Shown here one piece after another: positions 54,936 through 64,000 of a stretch of DNA of 64,000 bases. The DNA lies in assembly GCA_025738555.1 (NCBI GenBank), contig JAOVFP010000024.1, positions 868,001 through 932,000 on the forward strand, in the 5' to 3' direction. A program made the translations under genes and the position numbers. How positions within the stretch are numbered: the first letter of the stretch is position 1; every line of letters begins with the position of its first letter. Below the pieces are notes generated by a model. The model was given only the letters and a program-made list of their open reading frames with translations. It did no database searches and was not told the DNA's origin. This DNA is from Cyathus striatus (Eukaryota > Basidiomycota > Agaricomycetes > Agaricales > Nidulariaceae).

Positions 54936-57900
54936 ATGTCGGAGGATCCTTCTCGCAGGAGGCCCAAAGTCCATTACTACGTCGCAAATCCCAGCTCGGG
55001 CGAATCAGACGACAGCGACGACACATCCCCCCATGCGTCCTCCGTCCCCCATCCTCCTTATGCCCCCTCCTCTTATTCTTACCCTAACAATTTATCACAG
55101 GGCCCCAGCAACAGACCCTCTCAGCCCTACAATTATCCCCCAAAACTCACCACTGACCTCCATGTCAATTATCCCCACTATCAACCGTCCCTCTCACATC
55201 CCTCGCTTTCCTCCCCGTCCAGCACCAGCTCCCCAGCTCAGGAAGAAACACCTCCCCCTACCACCCCTGGTCTTCAGTCGTCTTCTGTTGATCCTCCCTC
55301 AGAGAGCCCGTCATTTCCCCACGATACGCCCGCCTCATCCTCGTCGCTGCATGAACGCCCAGTCCTTGACATTGCCCACTCTTCCACTTCTCGTGCCGGT
55401 AAATTCTTCCAGCATATCAAATCCCCCTTTGTCACGCGAGGTCCCCGTCCTCAGGGAGAAAGTGCTCCTCGTCGCCCTCGCACTGTGCGTCCCTTACTTT
55501 TCCTATCACTTTCGTCTGATCTCTTTTCTCACTGGTCTCTTGTATGTAGTCTCCAACAGTGTCTACACCAGATTCATATTCTTCCACCTCAAGCTACGCT
55601 TCATCTGCAACTGTTTCAGGCAGAGTGCTTATCGTCGTCACCGTCGATTTTGAGCGCTATGTCACCGTCGATGTGAGCGGGGCTAAATCCAGTGCCCATA
55701 TTCGGGAGTGCATCTTCAATAAAGTACGTCCCATTGTTATCCGTCTTCGTCTCAGGCGTCTAAAAAATACCTATCTCCCACAGCTCGGTGCACAGTTGCG
55801 TGTCAGGGAGCAAGACTCCTCCAAGGTCATCATTCATCGTACGGAGATTGGCGCCACCACGCCCAGTGGTGATCCATTGAGTGAAGATCAACTTTTCGCT
55901 CTCTGTCGGGATCATGGCGATTCAAAGGGCACGCTCAAGTTTTTTATCTCCTGTCTGAGTCCCGGCGACCGTGAGCCGCCGCCGCGGCCTCTCGATCCTC
56001 CTATTCCCACTGTGACACCTTTTGTGGCAACTCACTCTGCTATAGCTCCCCTTCGTACGGAGAAACATGGAGGATCTAGGCGAGGGAGTGTGTCTTCCAT
56101 TAATGAGCAGCTTTTGCAGGAAGTCCCACCTGGCTCTGGATACGAAGCTGATCTAGACAACCCCGATACGCATCGTTTGCATACTCGCACTCAGCGCTCG
56201 CAAATGCCTCTCCCTCCTAGCCCGAACAATCCACCTCCTTCTCCCCATCATCCCCGACGGCCCAGCGGTCCTGCGCGCCCCTCTTCCCCTCTTCACCAAA
56301 CATCCAAATCTGTTAGTCCTCCCCTACCCACTGAAAGATCACGAGCGCCTACAAACGAATCAACGTTCACTGACAAGTATGGCCAAGTCCTACCGACACC
56401 GCCTCCGCCACCTCCGTTATCTCCTCATCGACCTACATTTTCCTCAGCTTCCGATGAGCATACTTTGCTCCCTCCTCCACGCCTCTTCCACCTCCGATCC
56501 GGATCCGATGCAGGCGTTGAGTTTGAGAAGTCGCTGAAAGCTTCTGAGCAGCAGTTGGAGAATGCAGGAAAACAATGGCGGAATAGGGAACCAAATGGGA
56601 GGTTAAAGACGGAGCCCTCGCGAGAAGCTCTCTCCCAATGGGATTACAGATATGGACGTCGTCAAAAGGAGGATGATAGCCTCAAGAGGACGGAATCCTC
56701 TTGGGTCCTGGTTTCTCCTGATGATCAAGAACCTCCTCAGCAGGAACGCGCTAAGCCCTCTCCTTCCGCCATGCCGCGTAGCACGCGCCCACAGCCTTCG
56801 CGTTTTCGAGGTATTATTCCGCCTCACCCTCAGACCCGCCCCCCTCCAGTACCCTCATCATCTTCAGATCGGCCATCCTCGTCACGGACTGCAGGTATGC
56901 CTATACCAAACAATTTCGTGGTGGCGTGGAAAGGTGAGGAACATACACCTCGTAAACTTCTAACAGGTTCAACGAGTTCTCCTTGGAGTCGATTGAACAA
57001 GGGTGCCACAAAGAGTATGGATAATCTGCGTGGTGTTACTCACCCGGCGAACTTGCAACCGGGCAAGAAGGCATCGCACTTACCTCTATCAGGTCGACCA
57101 TCAGGTAGCGCTATGAGGGATTTCTCGTTTTCACCAGCGAACGTTCATGGAATGCCGAAGTCGTACGAGCCTCCTAGGACCAATGTTATTTCTCGACCTT
57201 TACCTGTGCAAGGGTCAGTAAATTCGTATGGACATGAGTATGGCTCCCATCTGTCCTCCTCTCAAGGCCACTACACATCGCGTGCTGGTCTGTTTGGAAC
57301 TACGCTCATGTCACCGAACCATGATCCATACATCCGCCCTCAGTCTGCTATGGGTGGTGATTCGGCTTCTCCATCCACCCAGCAGCAGCGACAACGCACA
57401 ATTCAGTCCCCGACAACGTACGGCTCTTCATTAGAGGCCGGTGACAGCAACCAGTCGTCGAGGACAATGTCTCCTAGCCGATATTACCCTCATGCAGCCA
57501 TTCCGGGTCCAAGACCACGTCCCACGCACAGCTCGGATCGATCATCTGACAATCATAGTGGTCCTGAGACATCAACACCTCCTCGAACGCCCATCAGTCC
57601 CTTAAGCCCTAGACACCCCGCTGAAAAGAATGGATATCTTCCCGAGCCTTCTTCTCCGCTTGCCTTGGAAGATGGTGGTACATTCAAATCTGATACGAGC
57701 CGCAGTTCAGATGCCACTGTCACAGGCGATGAACAAAACCGGTTCGCACAGATGTTGAAGGAAGCAGGTGATGGTACATGCATGCCCAGTCATTTGAATA
57801 TCCCTAGTCGAGTGACTACATCGCGGTCGCTTACCCCTCCTCTTCCGTCAACCACTAGTGAGACGAACTTGACTTCGTATAGTGTTGACGACGACGACGA

Positions 57901-59661
57901 CGACGACGACTCCGAAGGAGGTGGAGGAACTTGGATTGTCCGGCCTACTACTGACGCTATCAAAGCTACTCCTCCTAGTCCCCGGCCTCCGCTCAAATTG
58001 CAGATTGAAACCCCAACACCTACAACGTCTGATTCTTCATCCGTCGATCTTCGGCCCGCAAATGGTATCCCACCAGTTCCGTCGACTTCCGTTTATCAGC
58101 CACCTGTCCATCCACGACCGCAGAAGCAGAGAGATGACAGAGTGCGTGCAAGTACCTTCGGTGATGAGAATAATGATACATGGGCTCCTCGACCTCCGCC
58201 TGAGGTTGTGTATAATCATTTGGAAGAATTCTTCCCGGAACACGATCTGGACAAACCCGTTATTGAGTCTAGTTCTGGTGGGACATCACCTACGGCCGTT
58301 GAACCTGTTGCACCATTGGCAGCTCCTCCCCCTCCTGAGAGGTCGAAGATGCGGTCGAAGAAATCGATTCGTGTGGTTGCTGAAGAACATAAGCAAAGAG
58401 CGTCGAGGGTTGAGCCCTCCGCTGAGTTAGATATGCGACGGAAAAGGAGTACGAAGATGTGGGGAAGTAAGTTGGAGGAGGTTACCACTCACCAGGCAAA
58501 GAGCATTACCCCTTCGACGCCGGAATCGCCTCCCGGAGGACCTAGTACGTATTACTAGAATGACGCATTATATGAAATACTCACCTATTGTCTGCAGCAA
58601 CTTTCAAGTGGGTACGAGGTGAATTGATCGGAAAAGGAACGTACGGTCGTGTTTACCTCGCGATGAATGCAACGACGGGAGAAATGATTGCCGTAAAGCA
58701 AGTCGAGCTCCCGCAGACTGCCAGTGATAGAAGTGACTCTCGGCAACATACTGTTGTCCAAGCCTTGAAGCTGGAAAGTGAGACACTGAAAGATCTTGAC
58801 CATCCAAATATCGTCCAATACCTCGGATTCGAAGAAACACCTTCGAATCTAAGCATGTGGGTGCTATCTTATTGAGCATTTATTTAAACTGAAATATTTG
58901 TTTAGTTTTCTAGAATATGTTCCTGGTGGTTCGATAGGAAGTTGCCTCCATAAATATGGAAAGTTCAGAGATGATGTCACGAGATCATTTACCTCTCAAA
59001 TTCTTAGTGGATTAGAATATCTGCATTCCAAAGGCATTTTGCACAGGGTTGGTGTGATGCACTGATATGGCAGAGGCATGTGACTGACGGTGCTCTGCTC
59101 ACAGGATTTAAAAGCCGATAATATCCTTGTTATGACCTCCGGTGTTTGTAAAATATCGGACTTTGGTATCTCGAAAAGGACTGAGGACAATGGTGGAGCG
59201 TTTACAGCCATGCAGGGCACGGTTTTCTGGATGGCGCCGGAAGTCATTAATACCCAGGGAGGAAAGGGCTATAATTTCAAAATTGATATTTGGAGTGTTG
59301 GTTGCGTGGTACTTGAAATGTGGGCTGGGATGAGGCCTTGGATTGGCGAAGAAACAGTTGCTGTTATGTTCAAGGTATGTCCTATATATATTATGTACAG
59401 TGACAGCGTGTTGAATAGCTGTTCCAACAGCTGTACCAAGCCAAGCTACCTCCCCCAGTTCCTGATGACGTTGTGCTCTCTGATCTTGCAGACGACTTCC
59501 GACGAAAATGTTTCGCAATGTTGGTATTTTATTGTCTGATGACCTAATACTGTGCTAAACCATTTTACAGCAACCCAGATGAGCGTCCGACAGCGTCAGA
59601 GCTTAAGAAGCATCCCTACCTCACACTCCCACCGGATTGGGAGTTCACCGGATTTACGTAG
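54936..59661 (+). CDS. BCK1: BCK1-type MAP kinase kinase kinase, full length
   Basis: Top kinase of the cell-wall integrity MAPK cascade (Pkc1-Bck1-Mkk-Slt2). ~1,470 residues. Order: disordered Ser/Pro/Tyr N-terminus (exon 1, 183 codons), an RA-like ubiquitin fold ([50 protein letters not shown]), a long Pro/Ser-rich region with an Asp8 run (57887-57910), then [20 protein letters not shown] and [18 protein letters not shown] directly before the kinase: [57 protein letters not shown], ending EFTGFT-TAG. Kinase introns match the minus-strand paralogue at 21376-23835. All catalytic residues are present. The first splice (55485, acceptor TAG at 55550) joins PRRPRT to SPTVSTPD. Confidence 0.93.
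57887..57910 (+). repeat. (GAC)8 microsatellite coding for Asp8
   Basis: Eight perfect GAC triplets inside BCK1 encode eight aspartates ahead of SEGGGG. Such a run is prone to length change between strains; it lies in a disordered region. Confidence 0.9.
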
Positions 59662-60040
59662 GATTTCACACATAGTTTCCGATATGTTGGAATATTTGAA
59701 AACTGTACACTTCCGTTGCTTCATTTCATATTTGTTCGTTTTCTTTCAGTCATGCTAGTTTTCCTTCCATATACTTTTACCAATTCATACAGCCAACCTT
59801 TCATTTTGTTTCACTGTCAGTACCCATTCCCCTCAGCATTGTTTTCCTGTCTCCAAGCGCATTGTCTCGATAGCCATATGATAACCAGTGTGTAGCAATT
59901 TAATACCTTAATGTTGGGTGACGTCATCGGGTGTTGTGTTCTAAGTATAGAATTGATCTTCGCAAGTTGAATTGAACGCAAGCACCCTCTAACTCAAGTT
60001 TATCATCCTCACTATTATTGCCATTTTTTTGCCATACGCC
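59662..60040. other. Intergenic between BCK1 and the IQ-motif gene
   Basis: 379 bp; T-rich 3' flank of BCK1 with candidate polyadenylation sequence, and the promoter of the next gene. No gene or repeat seen. Confidence 0.5.
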
Positions 60041-62123
60041 ATGCGAGTAGCTTTACCTCATTCGAAGAGCAATGAAGATGTAGACACCGATGCTGCAGCG
60101 AAAGAGGCTGCTGCAATTCTCATACAACGCTTGTGGAGAGGAAAGAACAATCGCGCCAAACAGGAATTTATGAACCCCTCGCTGCGATGGGATGACGCAC
60201 TAGTGCACGCAAGGCTCTCTGTGCGAGTTCTGCAACATGTCGGGTGTACCTGATAGCGCTAAAATTTACCCCTTCAACAACATTTTAGGTAGATAGGACC
60301 GCCGCTCAAAATGGCAAGAATTCAGCACGCGATAGGTGGAGACGAGCAGCATATTTCGCCGCTCGTCTCCAGGACAGGAACAGCATGCTTGACAGTATTG
60401 GCGTGCACAACGTGGATGCGGAAGAAAAGCACTTGGAGACACAACACTGGCTGGAACTCGTCGATGAGTAAGTTCTAGCAGTCGATCTATCGCATTCACT
60501 ACTCTAATAGATCATGATTCAGAAAGCATCGATATGGCTCTAATCGTGAGTTGCTCGTATAGTGTAAGTATGATGTACGTTAATTCTAAATATGCATGTT
60601 TCAGTCAAGGTGTGTTGACCTCATGCACTATGCAGTGCCGCCATGCACCCCAGTAAGCTGATACTAGTACCAACAAAGTGGTATCATAAAAAGTGGCAAG
60701 AAGATGACACCACAGAGAACTTTTTCAAGTGGTAAGAATCTGAGCCCCAATTTCAACGATGACTTTCGAAGCATTTCCGCTCACAGGTTAGACAATGGCG
60801 GTGGAAAAGACTTGTCACTAAATGAGTGCCCCAGAGACCGCCTAGAGAAAGAAGTAAGAATCACACTTGTATCTTGGAATCCTTACTAAATAATAAAGTT
60901 CGCAGCGAATAATGTGAGTTGCACGCTGACTGCATGTTATCAAGATGTATAACAACGCTGCATAGCTACCTTTCGGCTGAACAACGTTTGCGACTTCAAA
61001 TTCTAACTCTCCATTAGTACATTGAAATATGTCATCATGTAGGATTAAATTACCTCGTGAAAATTAATGACGAAGGGAAGCTACTCTGGGCGAAGAACGA
61101 TCAGCCAGTAGATACCGCGGCTGGCCATTGGAAAGATGCCGGGAATGGGAAAGGAATTATACCACAGAACATGCCCTCCACGCCCAACCGCCCTTTAATC
61201 AGATCTAGAAATTCTTCGTCGGGAAATCCTTCAGAACAAGACAATGCCGCTACCCACTATGTAGGCGGTACCAAAGGAAAATATCGCTGGACAAGGTATC
61301 TTCGTCGACACCTGACTCCAAAAGGAATCCTGGAGCGTTTGCTAAGAAAGACCGTTCAACGGAACACTTGGATTTACGTATCAGTAAGTTTTAACGACTG
61401 GCACAGCATCGTACTGAATGTTGCTAACTTACGTAGGACAAAAACTGTTAGTGCCTGCTTCATCGTTACCTTTGTTTTGGGAATTTATCAGAGACAATTA
61501 CAGTCAATATTTTCATCGGAATAAAAGGTGATTTTAGCCACACCGCATTGGCCACTCGCACTCACTTGTAACAAAATTCAGAGACGGGGGCATTCCAGCA
61601 CTCATCCTTCACGGCGGGTGGAATAGTAACGTCCGCAGGGCTTATTTCCGTTAAAGAAGGTGTGATCCACACTCTTTCGCCATTGTCTGGCCATTATAGG
61701 TGAGTAATCATCATTCATCCACTATCAAGATGTAATATAGGCTGTTGTACAGGACCAAAATTGATGTGAGTGCATATAGTGATGCTCGTATTTCGATGTT
61801 TTCGCCTTATACCTTACAGCATTTCCACAAGTTCATTGACGTATTAACGGAACGCGGGGTGGATATGAGAAAAGTGCAGATCAGCAAAGCTGAGGCGGCA
61901 CTATGGGGGTAAGTTCTACGAAAGCGTGATAGGCAATCTAACGAACCTGTGCAGAATCGAGCATCTAGCAAAGTGGAAAAAGAAGGAAGGAGAAATAGTC
62001 CATTCAACCAAAACAAAGGTCAAAAATACCCCTAAGAACTTAACACTTGCGCTTAAGGCTGGTCCAAAGAGTGGACATACCGAACCAACGAACAAGACAC
62101 ATGAACCATCCAAATCCAGCTGA
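60041..62123 (+). CDS. IQ calmodulin-binding motif protein of unknown function
   Basis: Start MRVALPHSKSNEDV at ATG 60041. An IQ motif (AAAILIQRLWRGKNNRAKQE) near residue 30 should bind calmodulin. Then conserved blocks of a basidiomycete-wide family: DRWRRAAYFAARLQD, HLETQHWLELVDEKHRYGSN, LKWYHKKWQEDDTTENFFKW, ENFFKWLDNGGGKDLSLNEC, YLSAEQRLNYLVKI, WKDAGNGKGIIP, WTRYLRRHLTPKGILERLLR, RNTWIYVSDKNFNIFIGIKE, TGAFQHSSFTAGGIVTSAGL, IHTLSPLSGHYR, RGVDMRKVQISKAEAALWGI, ending in a Lys-rich tail before TGA 62121-62123. Restoring these blocks needs an 8-nt microexon (60906-60913, CGAATAAT) and a 24-nt exon (61504-61527). Function unknown; the second half (AFQHSSF..GG) looks like a small beta-rich domain. 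Confidence 0.88.
60906..60913 (+). other. 8-nt microexon in the IQ-motif gene
   Basis: The exon is CGAATAAT, flanked by CAG (60903-60905) and GTGAGT (60914). It supplies the residues R-I and two bases of the next I, joining RDRLEKE to YLSAEQRL. Skipping it puts a stop soon after the next acceptor. Confidence 0.75.
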
Positions 62124-62328
62124 GTTCTTTCGAAAGCGTACGTCTCCGTCGACATAAGAATCCTCGAATCTAACTTTTAGGAGCAGACAAGACAACAAGT
62201 GATCGCACACATCGCTTGATCACTTTGGAGCTCTGAATCGCATACTTCATCCGAATCCACTAGTTTGGCACAGTATGTATATTGTAGTATTTATTCGTAC
62301 TTTAGTTTCTTGCGACAAGTCAAAAAAT

Positions 62329-63128
62329 TCATGCACGACTCCATTCACTTTGAATGTCCGAGATTCCTACTGGAAGTGCAGCCTTGAAAACATCAATCAG
62401 AGGATATTATATGCTAAGCAGTTGAATATGCGCTACTACCTTCTCATCATAATCGTTCCATTCGCCGTCGGAAAGGTCCACTTCTGGAAAGACTATGCCA
62501 GATTTACCGACGCACTTCCAGATGCCCTGTTGATATAATTAATGCAGTTTCACGGAAACGAACTTTTGACATTACCCTAGGGTCGAATCCAGTAAACTCC
62601 AATCCACGACATTCAACGACGAGCAAGGGCTGAAACTGGGCGTTGGCTGAGGTATACGGCTGTACTGGAGTCGCTAGTTCGAACTTTGCGGAGCTTTCGC
62701 GTTTGCCTGGAGAACCAAGTTTAACCTATCAAATACAAAAACAAAAGTTGCAACATACAGAGGCCACAACGCCAGACAAAATTAGCTTTACTGCCCTTGC
62801 CACCAGAGACCTCATATCCATCCTGATGGAATGGAGGGGATTCTTAGGGATGGATCCTGGAAGCAGAGGCGTGCAATTCATACTTTGCGATTGAGGGAAA
62901 CAAACTTGGGGTGGGGTTCATTACAGCTTGTACATTTTACCTTGTGGAAGTTAGACTGCGGGTATATGTTAGCAACAAGGAGGACGCACTTGGAAGAAAT
63001 ACTCGAAATCGTCAAAAGCAGGAACAAGGTTTGTGACATTTTCGAGCTCGGCTTTGATAGAAAGTTTGAGACGCTGGATAGTGAGTTAGAACGCGAAGGA
63101 GGTCGGAGGGAAGAATACATACAACCAT
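62329..63128 (-). CDS. CXXC zinc-binding protein (UPF0587/DUF866, CZIB family)
   Basis: Small zinc protein related to human CZIB (C1orf123). The start is ATG GTT (63128), then an intron, then RLKLSIKAELENVTNLVPAF. The next exons read DDFEYFFQ, VKCTSCNEPHPKFVSLNRK, FVWRCGLCKRESSAKFE, QFQPLLVVECRGLEFTGFDP, GIWKCVGKSGIVFPEVDLSD, GEWNDYDEK and the last, AALPVGISDIQSEWSRA, before TGA at 62331-62329. The two CXXC pairs (CTSC and CGLC) form the zinc site and both are intact. Length ~160 residues is the usual one. Six small exons hide it; antisense open frames there are only shadows. Convergent with the IQ gene, divergent from mS35. Confidence 0.9.
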
Positions 63129-63320
63129 GGTGAGATAAAGGCGAAGAGTTGGCTTAGCTGTGTAGACCAGCAGACTCTGCCTGTGTGGTTATGTTTACTC
63201 GTACTGAAGCTGTTTTCTAATTCCGGATCCGTGTCCCGTCGCGGCTACTCCCTTTCTTTGCCCCTTCCATTGTCCACTGTCCAGACGTCCAGCCCTTGCA
63301 CTGACCCGCGTCTTTCACCA

Positions 63321-64000
63321 ATGCTCAACATAGCGTCCACAGGAAGACTGTTTCAGCTTCCAAACCTAATTTGCGCGTCCTCCTCTAGGTTCTCCTCTGT
63401 CAGGAGATTCACCTACACTGCTCTCCGTGCACGCGCAATTCCCCCACGACAGGTGTCTCTATTAGAACAAGATTTAGATGAAGATGACCTGTTTGAAATC
63501 ATGACTGAACATGTTGAATATGACGATTCACCCACGCTTGGACATATGGTGATTCAAGAGGAGCGTCAAACTGTTCATTTCCTGCGACTAATCGAACTTG
63601 AAATGCCAAAACTTGTTGGTACGTTCTACATTTGGTACGGGACGTATGCATCACCAACTTATTATGTCCACTCATAAGCCTACCGCAAACCCTTTGTTCC
63701 TCCGACCAATGCTACACCCGTGGTTGTTCGTAGCATTGACTACGCTGGCGAACAGCACCCGGCCACGACCAAACGCGTAATTGTGGTACCTGTGGATAAA
63801 CTCTCGCTGAAAGACGACGCCGCTATCCATAAAATCAAACTTCTAGCCGGACCTAGGTGGACGCCAAATCCCCCTCCAGATGCAGGTGTTGCGCAGTCAG
63901 AGGAATGGGGGAATGGCTATATCAAAATTTCATGCGAAAACTTCCCGAAGCCTGCCATGAATCTGAAATGGGCCAGCGATGTGCTGGATAGGTTGATCAT
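63321..64000 (+). CDS. RSM24: Mitochondrial small ribosomal subunit protein mS35 (Rsm24), partial
   Basis: Partial at the right edge. ATG 63321 opens a mitochondrial targeting leader (LNIASTGRLFQLPN..SRFSSVRRFTYTALRAR). Then LDEDDLFEIMTEHVEYDDSP, LGHMVIQEERQTVHFLRLIE, an intron, RKPFVPPTNATPVVVRSIDY, KRVIVVPVDKLSL, HKIKLLAGPRWTPNPPPDAG, and EWGNGYIKISCENFPKPAMN. The KLLAG.RW.P.PP.D.G and FPKPAMNLKW blocks are the mS35/S24 family hallmark. The C-terminal half is outside the window. The first intron (GTACGT..AAG) gives the join LVAYRKP. Confidence 0.9.

Noticed and set aside
54727..55653. A 308-codon Ser/Pro/Leu frame overlapping the start of BCK1
   Set aside because: It begins in the pyrimidine-rich leader and runs out of frame with exon 1 of BCK1; composition is that of a C/T tract translated.
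62570..62640. GGTCGAATCC as a tRNA T-arm
   Set aside because: No matching stems or D-arm surround it, and it lies inside an exon of the CZIB gene on the other strand.
62275..62894. Open frames on the plus strand at 62275-62538 and 62643-62894
   Set aside because: They are antisense shadows of the CZIB-family gene, whose exons on the minus strand match the family block by block.

Overview
The window is nuclear DNA of a filamentous basidiomycete, most likely a mushroom-forming Agaricomycete. The reasons are: genes split by many introns of about 45-70 bp with GT(R)NGT donors; the gene content (NADPH oxidase A, BCK1-type MAPKKK, Pal1, Cut8, CAS1-type acyltransferase, Gid8, delta-8 sphingolipid desaturase with fused cytochrome b5); and pyrimidine-rich leaders in place of clear TATA boxes. 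It is ordinary, gene-dense chromosome: I support 31 protein genes, two cut by the window edges. I saw no tRNA, rRNA, CRISPR array or intact transposon.

Layout. 0-6 kb: end of HIS7, Pal1 (-), sphingolipid desaturase (+), ribosomal protein eL13 (-). 6-15 kb: a MetE-like protein, two tandem single-pass membrane proteins with cytoplasmic PPxY motifs, a conserved unknown protein (-) and a small Ser/Gln-rich protein. 15-25 kb: TAF5 (-) and MAD2 (+) share a promoter with two CACGTG boxes; then NoxA (+), a BCK1-like kinase with an unusual C-terminal module (-), and an RNase III domain protein (-). 25-38 kb: the large nucleoporin Nup155/170 (+), a RING-CH ubiquitin ligase (-), a mitochondrial carrier (+), a Rex4-like protein lacking most catalytic acids (-), a PPR protein (-) and a probable small gene (+). 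38-50 kb, all minus strand: Cut8/Sts1, CAS1, rhomboid protease, ankyrin-DIL protein. 50-64 kb: Rrp15, an FMO-like flavoprotein, Gid8, the full-length BCK1 MAPKKK, an IQ-motif protein (all +), a CXXC zinc-binding protein (-) and the start of mitoribosomal mS35 (+).

Most genes are unrelated housekeeping neighbours, often in divergent pairs with 200-400 bp shared promoters. The thematic links are loose: two BCK1-family kinases (cell-wall integrity) lie 31 kb apart, one of them next to NoxA, and Pal1, CAS1 and the desaturase also act at the cell surface.

Most notable observations: (1) the two BCK1 paralogues carry the same conserved module on opposite sides of the kinase domain; (2) a Rex4-family fold with three of the four catalytic acidic residues replaced; (3) a tandem pair of PPxY membrane proteins that look like Rsp5 adaptors; (4) three otherwise intact genes (desaturase, NoxA, first membrane paralogue) each with an apparent 1-nt frame error at or beside a homopolymer, which points to assembly error rather than pseudogenes; (5) an 8-nt microexon and three GC-AG introns. 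Splice sites were chosen by eye from GT/GC-AG signals, frame and family resemblance; no transcript evidence was available.
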